A stretch of DNA of 64,000 nucleotides from Dokdonella sp. Its GTDB lineage: Bacteria > Pseudomonadota > Gammaproteobacteria > Xanthomonadales > Rhodanobacteraceae. The stretch covers positions 310,001 to 374,000 of the forward strand of contig JAHCAR010000001.1 of the NCBI GenBank assembly GCA_019634795.1, read 5' to 3'. Positions 1 through 10,429 of this stretch are shown here, piece by piece (the first letter of the stretch is position 1; each line of letters opens with the position of its first letter). The translations under genes and the position numbers were made by a program. Below the pieces are notes generated by a model. That model worked only from the letters and a program-made list of their open reading frames with translations. It ran no database searches and was not told the DNA's origin.

Positions 1-165
1 CAGGTCGCCGGCCCGCAGCAGGTCCGGCAATTCCACGAACTGACGATCCAGCAGGGACTTCCGGTCGACGTCGAGAACGAGCAAGCGGCTGGCCGAGCGT
101 TCGGCCAGGGGTTGTTGCGCGATCAGTTGCGGCGGTAAATCAAAGTGGAAATCGGACTTCTTCAA
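1..165 (-). CDS. queA: QueA N-terminus (tRNA ribosyltransferase-isomerase), partial
   Basis: S-adenosylmethionine:tRNA ribosyltransferase-isomerase makes epoxyqueuosine in the wobble base of GUN-decoding tRNAs. The frame runs off the left edge, so only the first ~55 residues are seen. They include the family's opening block ([18 protein letters not shown], then SRLLVLD). The frame has no ATG in front of this block; the best start is a TTG at 165 giving KKSDFHF. No strong ribosome-binding site is visible. It is the last gene of a minus-strand series but is separated from the response regulator by about 110 bp, so co-transcription is uncertain. Confidence 0.88.
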   Translation of the reverse strand, partial: MKKSDFHFDLPPQLIAQQPLAERSASRLLVLDVDRKSLLDRQFVELPDLLRAGDL

Positions 166-273
166 TGGACCGGCATGCAGCAGAATGGGCGCGCATTGTA
201 GGCGGAGCCGGCCGATTTCTCACGAATTCGGCCGCGCAAGGCCGGACATCGATGCCATTGGGCCGCAAGCAAG

Positions 274-876
274 CTACAGCCAGCCCTTCTGCCTGGCCAT
301 GCGATACGCCTCGATGCGATTGCTGACACCGAGCTTGCCGATCGCTTCGGACAGATAGTTGCGCACGGTGCCGTGCGACAAGTTGAGTTTCGCCGCGATG
401 TCCCCCGCCGCCATGCCTTCGCCGGCGAGGCGCAGGACCTGGCGCTCGCGTTCGTTGAGCGGATCAGCTTCCGACCAGGCATCGACGGCCAGTTGCGGGT
501 CGATCGAACGACCACCGCGATGGACCATGCGCAGGGCCTCGGCCAGGTTTTCCGCCGGCGCATCCTTGAGCAGATAACCGACCACGCCGGCATCGAGCGC
601 GCGACGCAGGAAGCCCGGGCGGGCGAAGGTGGTGACGATGACGACCCGGGTCGGCAGTTCATGGCGCTGGATGCGCTGGGCCAGTTCGAGCCCGGTCAGT
701 CCGGGCATCTCGATATCGGTAACCAGCACATCGGGCTTCAGGCGTTGCAGTTCGCGCCAGGCGCTTTCGCCATCGGCGGCGGCGCCGAGCACCTCGATGT
801 CGGGCTCCAGCCCGAGCAGGGCCGAGAGCGCACCACGAACTATGGCCTGGTCTTCGGCGAGCAGCACGCGGATCAT
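274..876 (-). CDS. DesR-like NarL-family response regulator
   Basis: A 200-residue two-domain response regulator. The receiver domain has the acidic pocket near residues 8-9 (AED), the phospho-acceptor Asp54 in VTDIEMPG, a Thr near 82-83 and Lys104 in YLLKD. A LuxR/NarL helix-turn-helix follows at about 137-195 (LNERERQVLRLAGEG, then GTVRNYLSEAIGKLG). The histidine kinase is 68 bp upstream on the same strand and the ABC exporter lies before that, so it probably controls this transporter operon. The DesK/DesR pair is the closest named system, but no fatty-acid desaturase is adjacent, so the signal is unknown. Confidence 0.92.
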   Translation of the reverse strand: MIRVLLAEDQAIVRGALSALLGLEPDIEVLGAAADGESAWRELQRLKPDVLVTDIEMPGLTGLELAQRIQRHELPTRVVIVTTFARPGFLRRALDAGVVGYLLKDAPAENLAEALRMVHRGGRSIDPQLAVDAWSEADPLNERERQVLRLAGEGMAAGDIAAKLNLSHGTVRNYLSEAIGKLGVSNRIEAYRMARQKGWL

Positions 877-944
877 TCGATGACTGGCTCCTCAATCATT
901 GGCGGGCCAAGCTAGCATTCCGGCGCGTGCCCCTGCACGCGCAT

Positions 945-2135
945 TCAGGACCCGGCCAACGAGGGTCGTGCCCCGGCCGATTTTTCGCCCGCCGCGGCGA
1001 TATCCAGCGGCAACTCGATGGTGACGCTCGTTCCACGGCCGCGCTCGGAGTCGATGGCGAGGCTGCCGCCGATGGCTTCGACCCGCTCGCGCATGCCGCG
1101 CAAGCCGTTGCCGGAGACGATCGCGTTGCCATGGCCATCATCGCTGATGCTCAGGCGCGCAAAGCCGCTGTCCGCTTCGAGGGCGACCCTGGCCCGGCGC
1201 GCGCGGGCGTGACGCTGGATGTTGGTGGTGGCCTCGCGTACGACCATGGCAAGCACGGTCTCCTGCTCCGTACGCAACTCGGTATCGCCGAGATCGTAGG
1301 TGAAATGGACGCCATCGGACTCGAGCATCTGGCGCGCCGAGGCCAGTTCGGCGGCGAGGCCGGCGGCGCGGATGCCGGTAACCGCATCGCGGACCTGCGA
1401 CAGGGCTTCCCGCGCAACCCGGCTCACTTCGTCGATTTCGCGATGCGCGGCAGCGGTATCGCGCGCGAGCAGCTTGCCGGCCAGTTCCGACTTGAGGGCT
1501 ATCAGGGACAGCGTGTGTCCGAGCAGGTCGTGCAGGTCGCGGCCGATGCGCTCGCGTTCGGCCAGTGCTGCAAGTCGCCTGACCTCATCGTGGGAAAGCT
1601 TCAGAGCCACGCGTTTGCGCGAATTTTCGACCTGGAAATGATTGGCCAGGAAGACCGCGATCGATATGAAAGCGGTCAGGGCGAAGACAAAGAGCGGTAT
1701 CCGCAGCACCAGGATTTCGACCAGGAAGGCCGAGAGCATGGCGATCACCCAGGTCAGACGGCGCCAGAGGTCCGCATCTATGAACGCCGCAAACGCGACC
1801 GCATAGATCAGATAGGTATTCGCGAAGGCGTTTATCGGCAGCAACACGAGGCAAAGCGAGGCGATCGCCAGCATGCACAGAATCGCGCGAGCACCTTTGC
1901 TGCGATAGGTCAGGAAATACAGCGGCAGGAAAATAGCGATCGAAGCGAGCGTGGGACCCAGCAGCCCATACGGCACGCCCCGATCGCTCTGGCCGATGAC
2001 GGCGGGAAAAACACTCGGAAAGAACAGGAACACCAGATAGCCGAGAAACAGGAATGGCATCCAGCCCAGCTCGAGTTCGTCGGGTACCAGGCGACTGCGC
2101 CAGTGCAGCAGGCTTTTCCTGATGGAATGCTTCAT
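945..2135 (-). CDS. DesK-like membrane sensor histidine kinase
   Basis: A 396-residue HisKA_3 sensor kinase. The N-terminal ~165 residues hold several hydrophobic segments (five or six probable membrane helices) with no large periplasmic domain, as in the membrane-state sensor DesK. The dimerisation/phospho-acceptor helix carries His202 in ERIGRDLHDLLGHTLS. The ATPase domain has an N-box (REATTNIQRHA) and G-boxes (DDGHGN, GNGLRGMRERV). It sits between the ABC permease (72 bp upstream) and its response regulator (68 bp downstream) and very likely phosphorylates that regulator. The stimulus is not readable from the sequence. Confidence 0.92.
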   Translation of the reverse strand: MKHSIRKSLLHWRSRLVPDELELGWMPFLFLGYLVFLFFPSVFPAVIGQSDRGVPYGLLGPTLASIAIFLPLYFLTYRSKGARAILCMLAIASLCLVLLPINAFANTYLIYAVAFAAFIDADLWRRLTWVIAMLSAFLVEILVLRIPLFVFALTAFISIAVFLANHFQVENSRKRVALKLSHDEVRRLAALAERERIGRDLHDLLGHTLSLIALKSELAGKLLARDTAAAHREIDEVSRVAREALSQVRDAVTGIRAAGLAAELASARQMLESDGVHFTYDLGDTELRTEQETVLAMVVREATTNIQRHARARRARVALEADSGFARLSISDDGHGNAIVSGNGLRGMRERVEAIGGSLAIDSERGRGTSVTIELPLDIAAAGEKSAGARPSLAGS

Positions 2136-2207
2136 TGCAGTGGTTCCCGCCCCCTCATGCTCTGTCGATCCGGGCCGCGCGCGGTTTGCCGGGACCGATA
2201 TGGAAGT

Positions 2208-2993
2208 TCAGCCAGGGCCACTCTGCTCGGCCTTGGCCAATTGCCTGCGTGCGAGCAGGAAACAGCCCAGTGTAATCGCGAGCAGCACACCGAGGTGCCC
2301 AAGGACGCCGCCGGCGCCGTCGCGACCGACCACGGCGAGTGCAATGCGACCGAGGTGATAGGACGGCCAGACCGGGGCGAAGCGGCCAATGGCGTCGGGC
2401 AGGACCGACAGGGGCATCCACAGGCCCGACAGGAAGGACATCGGCAGGTAGATCAGATTGACGATCGCCGGTGCCGCCTGCCCGCTGACCAGGCTGCCTA
2501 TGCAGAGCCCGATGGCAGCGAACGGGAGAACGCCGAGGACATTGATGGCGAACAGCAGCGCCCATTGAGCCGGCTCGAGAACGACCCCCGCCAGGCTTGC
2601 CGCAAGGGTGGCCAGGGTCAGCGAGATGATCGCGGCGAAAATCATGGCCATGGCCAGCTTGGCGAACAGCAGGGCTCCCGGAGGCATCGGCAGGGCGCGC
2701 TTGAGGGTCAGGAAACCACGTTCGCGTTCGATCGCGATGGTCACGCCGAAACCGAACAGGGCGACGCCCATGACGCCGAAGATGCCATAGGTGGCCAACA
2801 GATAGGCCTGCAATTCGCCGCCGCCTCGCCGGGCGCCAAGAACGACGCCGAACAGCAGGTAGAACATGGCCGGAAACAGCAGGCTCGGCAGGACGAAGGA
2901 TGGCGTGCGCAACAGGCGCAGGAATTCGTACTTCGCCTCGAGAACGTAGCAGCGCAGCAGGCGCGCCGTGGGAAACTTGCCGGTGTCCATCAT
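2208..2993 (-). CDS. ABC-2 type transporter permease
   Basis: A 261-residue membrane protein with about six hydrophobic helices and an ABC-2 permease layout: a cytoplasmic N-terminus with YEFLRLLRTPSF, and a conserved stretch near the last helices (NLIYLPMSFLSGLWMPL). It should form the membrane half of an exporter with the ATPase encoded just upstream. The first ATG overlaps the ATPase stop codon as ATGA (4 bp), which fixes the start and points to translational coupling. The substrate is not evident; relatives beside DesKR-type systems are often called multidrug or lipid-related exporters. Confidence 0.9.
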   Translation of the reverse strand: MMDTGKFPTARLLRCYVLEAKYEFLRLLRTPSFVLPSLLFPAMFYLLFGVVLGARRGGGELQAYLLATYGIFGVMGVALFGFGVTIAIERERGFLTLKRALPMPPGALLFAKLAMAMIFAAIISLTLATLAASLAGVVLEPAQWALLFAINVLGVLPFAAIGLCIGSLVSGQAAPAIVNLIYLPMSFLSGLWMPLSVLPDAIGRFAPVWPSYHLGRIALAVVGRDGAGGVLGHLGVLLAITLGCFLLARRQLAKAEQSGPG

Positions 2994-3889
2994 GCAGCCT
3001 CGCGGGTCAGTTGGACGAATGCTTCGGCCAGTCCGGCACGCTCGACTTCGAGCTCGCCGAGCTGGGCGTCTTCGGCCAGCAGCCGGCGCACCACCGATTC
3101 GGCGCTGTCGACCACGATCTGCAATCGTCCGCCTTCGAGACGGGCGTGACGCACTTCCGGCCAGGCAGCGACTTGTTCCGGCGTCAGGCTCGATATGCAG
3201 CGGATACGGCGCTGGGCAACATGCGCGCGGATCTCGCCGACGCTGCCGGCAGCGACCACGCGCCCCTGATTGAGCACGACCACGCGATCGGCCAGGGCCT
3301 CGGCTTCCTCGAGGTAATGGGTGGTCAGCAGGACGGCGCAATCCTGTTCGATCAGCGTGCGGATCGCGCGCCACAGGCCCTGCCTGGACTCGATGTCGAG
3401 GCCGGTGGTCGGCTCGTCGAGAAACAGCACCCGCGGCCGCCCGCAGATGGCCAGGCCGAACTGGACGCGACGTTGCTGGCCGCCGGAGAGTCTGCCGTAG
3501 CGACGATCGAGCAGGTTCTCGAGACCGGCCATCGATGCGCACTCGGCCATGCCGAGCGGATCGGCGTAATAGCTTCGGGTCAGCTCGAGCAACTCGCCGA
3601 CCTTGCTCGCATCCGGGATGCCGGCCGCCTGCAGCATGACGCCTGCGCGGCGACGCGAGGCTAGCTCCTGCGGCGATTGCCCGAACAGGGTCGCGACCCC
3701 GGCGTCGGCCTGGAGCAGGCCCAGCAGCAAGCCGACGGCCGTGGTCTTTCCGGCGCCGTTGGGGCCCAGCAACGCGGTCAGCTCGCCTGCGCGCAGGGCC
3801 AGGTCGATGCCATCGAGCGCCGTCTGCCGGCCATAGCGCTTGCGAGCGCCGCGAAGCTCGGCGACCGGCGCGGTCTGGTTCGTGTGCAT
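2990..3889 (-). CDS. ABC transporter ATP-binding protein
   Basis: A 299-residue ATPase that powers the adjacent ABC-2 permease. It shows Walker A GPNGAGKTT (42-50), the signature LSGGQQ (134-139), Walker B VLFLDEPTTGLD (154-165) and the switch His191 in TTHYLEEA. The C-terminal ~80 residues resemble the accessory region of drug/lipid exporter ATPases. An upstream in-frame start exists at 3916, but the ATG at 3889 has a good GAGGAGG site seven bases before it and gives the usual N-terminus. It is the first gene of a probable four-gene operon: ATPase, permease, DesK, DesR. Confidence 0.93.
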   Translation of the reverse strand: MHTNQTAPVAELRGARKRYGRQTALDGIDLALRAGELTALLGPNGAGKTTAVGLLLGLLQADAGVATLFGQSPQELASRRRAGVMLQAAGIPDASKVGELLELTRSYYADPLGMAECASMAGLENLLDRRYGRLSGGQQRRVQFGLAICGRPRVLFLDEPTTGLDIESRQGLWRAIRTLIEQDCAVLLTTHYLEEAEALADRVVVLNQGRVVAAGSVGEIRAHVAQRRIRCISSLTPEQVAAWPEVRHARLEGGRLQIVVDSAESVVRRLLAEDAQLGELEVERAGLAEAFVQLTREAA

Positions 3890-4096
3890 TGCAATCCTCC
3901 TCAGCCTGGCCGGCATCGTGCCGGGCCTGGAGCGAAGCCGGCAGTCGCAAGCATCAGACGGCGGCCGTGACAGGCGTCATGCGGGCCCCGGCCGGCACCT
4001 TCCCGCTCGACCTGGCCCGGCGGATGGACCCGCGGGCGAGTCCCGACGGGGTACCGGGTGCGGACCCGGCGTGGTAGACTATGCGGACCCATTTTT

Positions 4097-4149
4097 CTTA
4101 GTTAATCAATAGCTAAGCCCCAATGCCCGCGACGTTTCCCGGCGCGGGC
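4097..4149 (+). promoter_or_regulatory. Leader of aminotransferase: AT-rich dyad plus GC hairpin
   Basis: An AT-rich dyad (CTTAG at 4097-4101 and CTAAG at 4113-4117) is followed by a GC hairpin (GCCCGCG at 4125-4131, CGCGGGC at 4143-4149) and the T-rich run TTTGTGCTTT. The ribosome-binding site AGGAG comes 12 bases after the hairpin. The hairpin could be a weak attenuator or a 5'-UTR element; the dyad could be an operator. Both roles are inference from position and symmetry. Confidence 0.4.
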
Positions 4150-4172
4150 TTTGTGCTTTGCAGGAGACCGTA

Positions 4173-5678
4173 ATGAATGCGTTGTTGGTGAAATTGCACG
4201 AAATGCGCGCCGCCGGTGGGGCAGCACGGACCGCGGGCCTCAGCGACGCCGCGCTTGAAGACCTGGTCGGCAAGTATCCCGACCTGGCCGAAGCGGTCGA
4301 TGCCGCCTACGCGGCCTTCCTGGCCTTGCGCTCGAGCAGCCCGGAACTGCTCAAGCTCGACGAGGATGCGCAGATCCATGCGATCCAGGCCGATTACGTC
4401 AATTTCTACCCGGAAGACGGCGTCAATCCCTACGTCGCACTGACCGCCCGCGGCCCCTGGATCATCACCCTCAAGGGCGCCGTGATCCACGATTCGGGTG
4501 GCTACGGCATGCTCGGCTTCGGTCATGCGCCGAAGCCCGTGCTCGAGGTCCTGTCTCGTGCCCAGGTCATGGCCAACGTGATGACTCCGAATCTGGCCCA
4601 GCTGCGCATGGCCGAAGCGCTCAAGCGCGAGATCGGACACAGCCGCGGTGGCTCGCCTTACACGCGCTTCCTGTGCCTCAATTCGGGCTCCGAGTCGGTC
4701 TCGCTGGCCGGTCGCATCGCCGATGTCAACGCCAAGCTCATGACCGATGCCGGCGCCCGCCACGCGGGCCGCGAAATCAAGCGCCTCGCGGTCAAGGGTG
4801 CCTTCCACGGGCGTACTGATCGCCCTGCCCTCTATTCGGATTCCTCGCGCAAGGTCTACCAGCAGAACCTGGCCAGCTATCGCAACGAGCGCAGCGTGCT
4901 GACGGTCGAGGCCTATGACGTCGCCGGGCTGCGCAAGGCCTTCGCCGATGCCGATGCGAACGGCTGGTTCATCGAAGCGATGTTCCTCGAACCGGTCATG
5001 GGCGAGGGCGACCCGGGCCGCGCCGTCACGGTCGAGTTCTACAAGGCCGCGCGCGAACTGACCAAGGCGCATGGCAGCCTGCTCCTCGTCGACTCGATCC
5101 AGGCCGGGCTGCGCGCCCATGGCGTGCTCTCGTTCGTCGACTACCCGGGCTTCGAGGACGTCGAAGCGCCGGACATGGAGACCTATTCGAAGGCCCTCAA
5201 TGCCGGACAGTTCCCGCTCTCGGTGCTGGCCGTCAACGAACGCGCCGCCGAGCTCTACAAGCGCGGCATCTACGGCAACACGATGACCAGCAACCCGCGT
5301 GCGCTCGAGGTTGCCTGCGTCGTCCTCGACATGCTGACCCCCGAAATCCGCAAAAACATCCGCAACCGCGGCCGCCAGTTCATCGAAAAGCTCGAGGCGC
5401 TCAAGGCCGAACTGCCCGGATACATCACCAAGGTCCAGGGCACCGGCCTGCTGTTCTCGTGCGAACTCGCTCCCGAGTTCAAGTGCTACGGCGCCGGCAG
5501 TACAGAGGAATGGATGCGCGAGCACGGTTTCGGCGTCATCCACGGCGGCACCAATTCGCTGCGCTTCACGCCGCATTTCGCGATCACCGAGGCCGAAGTC
5601 GATCTGCTCGTCAGCGGTGTGCGCCAGGCCCTGCTCGAGGGACCACGCCGCAAGAGCGCCGAGGCCCAGGCCGCCTAG
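4173..5678 (+). CDS. Class III PLP-dependent aminotransferase
   Basis: A 501-residue class III aminotransferase. Seen: the N-terminal block GGYGMLGFGHAPKPVLE, the cofactor-phosphate loop around NSGSESVSLAGR, the FHGRTDRPA turn, the Asp that contacts the pyridine nitrogen (LLLVDSIQAGLRAHG) and the probable Schiff-base Lys in YSKALNAGQFPLSVLAV. The Lys context differs from the usual GGG/GG(F/Y)P pattern of ornithine and acetylornithine enzymes. Lysine 6-aminotransferase-like proteins are the nearest label I can suggest, without confidence in the substrate. The start at 4173 is chosen over 4158 because AGGAG lies seven bases before it. It is monocistronic. Confidence 0.82.
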   Translation: MNALLVKLHEMRAAGGAARTAGLSDAALEDLVGKYPDLAEAVDAAYAAFLALRSSSPELLKLDEDAQIHAIQADYVNFYPEDGVNPYVALTARGPWIITLKGAVIHDSGGYGMLGFGHAPKPVLEVLSRAQVMANVMTPNLAQLRMAEALKREIGHSRGGSPYTRFLCLNSGSESVSLAGRIADVNAKLMTDAGARHAGREIKRLAVKGAFHGRTDRPALYSDSSRKVYQQNLASYRNERSVLTVEAYDVAGLRKAFADADANGWFIEAMFLEPVMGEGDPGRAVTVEFYKAARELTKAHGSLLLVDSIQAGLRAHGVLSFVDYPGFEDVEAPDMETYSKALNAGQFPLSVLAVNERAAELYKRGIYGNTMTSNPRALEVACVVLDMLTPEIRKNIRNRGRQFIEKLEALKAELPGYITKVQGTGLLFSCELAPEFKCYGAGSTEEWMREHGFGVIHGGTNSLRFTPHFAITEAEVDLLVSGVRQALLEGPRRKSAEAQAA

Positions 5679-5793
5679 CCGCCGGCAGATTCGCCCTCCC
5701 GCGCCCCGGATCCGGTCTTGAACGGATCGGGGGCGTAGACTGGCCCTGACCGGCGCGAATCCGTGCCGGCAGGCAACGGAGGAGGACATCGAG

Positions 5794-6120
5794 ATGCAAA
5801 TCAGGGCGACAGTACTCACAGCCGTGTCAATCGTGCTGCTGCTCGGCGCTTCGGCTGCGGGCGCGGGCGGCAAGTCATCGGTCAATTCGCAGAAGGCGGC
5901 GGACTGCAATTCGCAGGCGGTCGGCATGACCGGCAGCGAGCGCGAAGCCTTCATGCGGGCCTGCCTCGGCGGCGCTGCACCATCGAAAGCGGCTGCGCCA
6001 TCGAACGTGCCTGCTCCGAACGCGCAGGCCAGTTGCCGCGATCAGGCGAACGCGCAGGGGCTGCGCGGCGAGGAGCGCCGCGCCTTCATGGACCGCTGCC
6101 GGAATTCCGGCGGCCACTGA
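5794..6120 (+). CDS. PsiF-repeat secreted protein
   Basis: A 108-residue exported small protein. A signal peptide (about residues 1-24, ending ASAAGAGG) is followed by two PsiF repeats of about 25 residues. Each has two Cys and a GxxGxERxxFMxxC core (GMTGSEREAFMRAC; GLRGEERRAFMDRC), joined by an Ala/Pro-rich linker. PsiF family members are phosphate-starvation inducible in Escherichia coli, but their molecular role is unknown. The AGGAGG before the ATG supports the start. It stands alone, converging with pip across a shared terminator. I see no convincing Pho box upstream. Confidence 0.85.
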   Translation: MQIRATVLTAVSIVLLLGASAAGAGGKSSVNSQKAADCNSQAVGMTGSEREAFMRACLGGAAPSKAAAPSNVPAPNAQASCRDQANAQGLRGEERRAFMDRCRNSGGH

Positions 6121-6147
6121 ATCGGCCGCTGCCGGCATCGAAACGGC

Positions 6148-6173
6148 AAAAGGCCCGCGCGAGCGGGCCTTTT
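6148..6173. terminator. Bidirectional terminator between psiF-like gene and pip
   Basis: A hairpin with arms AAAAGGCCCGC (6148-6158) and GCGGGCCTTTT (6163-6173). It has A-tract and T-tract ends on both strands, so it can end both convergent transcripts. Confidence 0.85.
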
Positions 6174-6197
6174 GTCTGTTCGGGAGTCGATGCGAGG

Positions 6198-7169
<972 letters not shown>

Positions 7170-7243
7170 TTAACGGGGATGACCGGACTTGGCCGGGCAT
7201 TCGGCTGCCAATCGCAAATAAATCTCAAAGCGGAGATCCGAGA

Positions 7244-7320
7244 TGGTCGGGGCGGCGGGATTCGAACCCACGACCCCCTGCCCCCCAGGCAGGTGCGCTA
7301 CCAGGCTGCGCTACGCCCCG
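7244..7320 (-). tRNA. tRNA-Pro (GGG anticodon)
   Basis: A 77-nt gene including an encoded CCA. The acceptor arms CGGGGCG and CGCCCCG pair, the anticodon loop CTGGGGG gives anticodon GGG, and the T-loop is GTTCGAATC. It follows the merR gene on the same strand, as is common in this lineage. A TACAAT-like -10 lies about 40 bases upstream. Confidence 0.97.
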
Positions 7321-7400
7321 ACGAATACGGACTCGATGATGCTTTGGTGATGCGAGGGGCGCGGATTGTAGCAGGCTTGCGCCAATCGATCCCGCAAAAT

Positions 7401-7757
7401 TCAGCGGCGCAGGATCTGCAGGACTTCCTCGAGTTCCATGCGCACCTGGCGCACGATCTGGCCGGACATGCTCACTTCCATCCGTGCCTGCGGCCCGTCC
7501 AGGCGCTGGCGCGCCCCGGTGATGGTAAAACCCTGGTCGTACAGCAGGGAACGGATCTGGCGGATCATGAGGACGTCATGACGCTGGTAATAACGCCGGT
7601 TGCCACGGCGCTTCACCGGCTTGAGATTGGGAAATTCCTGCTCCCAGTAGCGAAGAACATGCGGCTTTACGCCACAAAGCTCGCTGACTTCGCCGATCGC
7701 GAAATAGCGCTTTGCGGGTATTGCCGGTAGTTCGCTATTGCTCCCCTGATCCAGCAT
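7401..7757 (-). CDS. MerR-family regulator next to ihfA
   Basis: A 118-residue MerR-type DNA-binding protein. A winged helix-turn-helix spans about residues 17-85 ([20 protein letters not shown], then [13 protein letters not shown]), followed by a short C-terminal helix (about 92-118). It has no effector-binding cysteines, so metal or redox sensing is not indicated. It overlaps the 3' end of ihfA by 23 bp on the same strand and is almost certainly co-expressed with the pheST-ihfA transcript. This small MerR next to ihfA is a conserved gammaproteobacterial arrangement, but its targets are not known to me. Confidence 0.9.
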   Translation of the reverse strand: MLDQGSNSELPAIPAKRYFAIGEVSELCGVKPHVLRYWEQEFPNLKPVKRRGNRRYYQRHDVLMIRQIRSLLYDQGFTITGARQRLDGPQARMEVSMSGQIVRQVRMELEEVLQILRR

Positions 7758-8037
7758 AGGCTTCTACTCGGACCTTCAGCTTTTGCCCCGGCCGGAACGT
7801 CACCACGCGCCGGGCGGAAATCGGAATCTCCTCGCCCGTCTTCGGGTTACGCCCGGGACGTTCATTTTTCAAGCGCAGATCGAAATTGCCGAAACCGGAC
7901 AGCTTGACCTGCTCTCCCCTTTCCAAGGCATCGCGCACGCTCTCGAAGAACGCATCCACGAATTCCTTGGCCTCGCGTTTGTTAAGGCCAACGTCCACAA
8001 ACAGACGTTCCGCCATTTCAGCCTTCGTCAGCGCCAT
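7735..8037 (-). CDS. ihfA: Integration host factor subunit alpha
   Basis: A 100-residue DNA-bending protein of the HU/IHF family. [13 protein letters not shown] starts the dimerisation helices, [11 protein letters not shown] leads into the beta-arm, and [14 protein letters not shown] is the arm tip with the Pro that intercalates DNA. It would pair with IHF-beta encoded elsewhere. It begins one base after the pheT stop codon and overlaps merR, matching the classic pheS-pheT-ihfA operon. Confidence 0.97.
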   Translation of the reverse strand: MALTKAEMAERLFVDVGLNKREAKEFVDAFFESVRDALERGEQVKLSGFGNFDLRLKNERPGRNPKTGEEIPISARRVVTFRPGQKLKVRVEAYAGSGEQ

Positions 8038-8038
8038 C

Positions 8039-10417
8039 CTACCCCCGCAACTTCGCGTTGTAACCAGTCGCCAGAGCGGAGACCGCCAGATCGACGCACT
8101 GATCTGCGTCCTGATCCGTTAGGGTGCGTGAACGGTCCTGCAAAATCAAGCCCATAGCGAGACTTCTGACACCATTTCCGAGATTCGGACCGGCATATCG
8201 GTCGAACAGCATGAGGTCGACCAGGCGCTCGCCCACGGCCGCACGGATCGCCGCCGCAATATCCGCATACGGAATGTCGTCGGACAGAACCACGGCAATG
8301 TCTCGCCGCAGCGACGGAAAGCGCGAGACCGGTTCGGCCGACGGCACGCTGCGCCGGCTCGCGCCGTCCAGCTCGAGTTCGAACACATAGACGTCGTCGT
8401 CGAGATCGAGCGCCCTTTGCAGGCGCGGATCGAGCTGGCCGACCCAGCCGACTGCGCGATCACCCCGCCAGACCGTTGCCGCGCGTCCCGGGTGCAGCCA
8501 GCCCGGCCCACCCGGCAGGAAGCGGAATTCGCCGGCATCGGCGCCGGTCAGGGCGAGCATCGAGACGAGATCGCCCTTGATGTCGAAAAAGTCGAGCTTG
8601 CGGCGCGGTTCCGCCCATTGTTCGGCGCTCGCATCACCGAGGGCGACTGCCGCAACGCGCTCGACCTCGATCGGTGCGGCCTCGCCGGCGTGATAGCTGC
8701 GTCCGACCTCGAACAGGCGCACGCGTGGCTGCTGGCGCTTGCGATTGCCGTCCAGTGCGGCGACCAGGCCCGGCAGCAGGCTGGTGCGCATGACCGCCAT
8801 TTCGGCGGACAACGGATTGGCCAGCGCGATCGGCGCGTCGTGCAGCCCCCAGGTACGCAGCAGTTCGGCCTCGACGAACGCGTAGCAGATTGCCTCGGAA
8901 TAACCCCGCGAGGCGAGCTGCTCGCGGATCCGGTGGGCGGCGACCCGATTCTCGGGAAGGGCCGCCGGCGTGATCTCGCCGCGCGGCGCCTGCACCGGAA
9001 TCCTCGAGTAGCCGTGGATGCGTGCGACCTCCTCGATCAGGTCTTCCTCGATGGCGATATCGAAACGGGCCGAAGGCGGAGTCGCCATCCAGCCTTGCGC
9101 CGATTCGGCGACCTGCATGCCCAGTGAATCGAGGATGCGCGCGACTTCGGCATCGGCCACTTCGTGGCCGAGGATGCGACGCAGGCGCTCGCGGCGCAGG
9201 GTGACCTCGACGCGCTTCGGCAGGTGCTCGGCGGCAAGCGCCTCGGTCAGCGGACCGGCCTTGCCGCCGGCAATCCCGAGCAGCAATGCGGTGGCGCGCT
9301 CGATCGCCTGGCGCGGAAGTTCGGCGTCGACGCCGCGCTCGAAGCGGTGCGAGGCGTCGGTATGCAGGCCGAGACGACGTGCGCGACCGCTGATGCAGGC
9401 CGGCGCAAAGTGCGCCGCCTCGAGGAAGACGTCCACGGTCGCGTCGGTCACGCGGGTTTCGTGGCCGCCCATGATGCCGGCCAGCGCCACGGCCTTCCTG
9501 CCATCGGCGATGACGAGGAATTCCTCGTCGAGCGCGACCGTGCGTTCGTCGAGCAGTTTCAGCGCTTCGCCACGACTCGCCCGCCGCACGACCAGCGGAC
9601 CCGCCAGGCTCTGTGCGTCGAATGCGTGCATCGGCTGCCCGGTCTCGATCATCACGTAGTTGGCGATGTCGACCAGCACGCTGATCGGGCGGATGCCGGC
9701 GCGGCGCAACCGATCCTTGAGCCACTGCGGCGTGGCGGCCCTGGCGTCGAGACCGCGTATGAGGCGGCCGCAATAGCGAGGACAGTCGACCGGCGCGGCC
9801 AGCTCGACCGCAAGCGTGTCGGCCAGCGCGGCCGCCACTTCGGAAATCCGCGGAATCTTCGGTCTCGAGCCGAATTCCGCCGCAACTTCCCTCGCCAGGC
9901 CGTGCATGCCGAGGCAGTCGGGCCGATTCGGCGTCAGCCCAAGTTCGATCGCCGCATCGGGAAAACCCATGGCCTCGGCCAGCGGCCGGCCGACCACGGC
10001 ATCCGCGGCCAGTTCGAACAGGCCATCGGCATCCGCATCGAAACCAAGCTCGCGTCCCGAACAGAGCATTCCGTTCGATGCGACGCCGCGCAGTTTCGCG
10101 GCCTTGATCGTGATCTCGCCGACGCGCGTGCCGACCGTGGCCAGCGGCGCCTTCAGCCCGACCCGCGCATTCGGCGCGCCACAGACGATCTGCAGCGGCT
10201 CGCCCCTGCCGATGTCGACCCGGCAGACCCTGAGCTTGTCGGCATCCGGATGCTTCTCGGCGGCGATGATCTCGCCGACGAGCACGCCATCGAGGGCCGC
10301 GCCGAGCACCTCGACACCCTCGACCTCGAGCCCGCTCATGGTAAGGCGCTCGACGAGTTCGTCCCGCCCTGCCGGGATGTCGACCAGTTCGCGGAGCCAG
10401 TTTTCGCTGAATTTCAT
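8039..10417 (-). CDS. pheT: Phenylalanyl-tRNA synthetase beta subunit
   Basis: A 792-residue beta chain of the (alpha-beta)2 phenylalanyl-tRNA synthetase. Visible in order: the N-terminal block [13 protein letters not shown], an EMAP/OB-type tRNA-binding domain (about 40-150, with [15 protein letters not shown]), the B3/B4 editing region, a B5 domain (about 400-475), the core fold, and a C-terminal anticodon-binding FDX domain ending in [10 protein letters not shown]. Length matches the family. It lies 158 bp after pheS, a gap holding a palindromic repeat, and runs directly into ihfA. Confidence 0.98.
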   Translation of the reverse strand: MKFSENWLRELVDIPAGRDELVERLTMSGLEVEGVEVLGAALDGVLVGEIIAAEKHPDADKLRVCRVDIGRGEPLQIVCGAPNARVGLKAPLATVGTRVGEITIKAAKLRGVASNGMLCSGRELGFDADADGLFELAADAVVGRPLAEAMGFPDAAIELGLTPNRPDCLGMHGLAREVAAEFGSRPKIPRISEVAAALADTLAVELAAPVDCPRYCGRLIRGLDARAATPQWLKDRLRRAGIRPISVLVDIANYVMIETGQPMHAFDAQSLAGPLVVRRASRGEALKLLDERTVALDEEFLVIADGRKAVALAGIMGGHETRVTDATVDVFLEAAHFAPACISGRARRLGLHTDASHRFERGVDAELPRQAIERATALLLGIAGGKAGPLTEALAAEHLPKRVEVTLRRERLRRILGHEVADAEVARILDSLGMQVAESAQGWMATPPSARFDIAIEEDLIEEVARIHGYSRIPVQAPRGEITPAALPENRVAAHRIREQLASRGYSEAICYAFVEAELLRTWGLHDAPIALANPLSAEMAVMRTSLLPGLVAALDGNRKRQQPRVRLFEVGRSYHAGEAAPIEVERVAAVALGDASAEQWAEPRRKLDFFDIKGDLVSMLALTGADAGEFRFLPGGPGWLHPGRAATVWRGDRAVGWVGQLDPRLQRALDLDDDVYVFELELDGASRRSVPSAEPVSRFPSLRRDIAVVLSDDIPYADIAAAIRAAVGERLVDLMLFDRYAGPNLGNGVRSLAMGLILQDRSRTLTDQDADQCVDLAVSALATGYNAKLRG

Positions 10418-10429
10418 GGTTGAAGAGCC

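Noticed and set aside
927-3149. Long plus-strand frame of 740 codons over the DesK/ABC region
   Set aside because: It is antisense to clear kinase and permease genes, has a composition dominated by Gln/Arg/Gly/Asp typical of antisense high-G+C frames, and matches no family.
274-3889. Fatty-acid desaturase regulon (true desKR)
   Set aside because: The two-component system resembles DesKR, but no desaturase gene is adjacent, so only the family resemblance is claimed.
4113-5954. Minus-strand frame of 613 codons opposite the aminotransferase
   Set aside because: Same antisense effect; the plus-strand gene has the full class III motif set and a ribosome-binding site.
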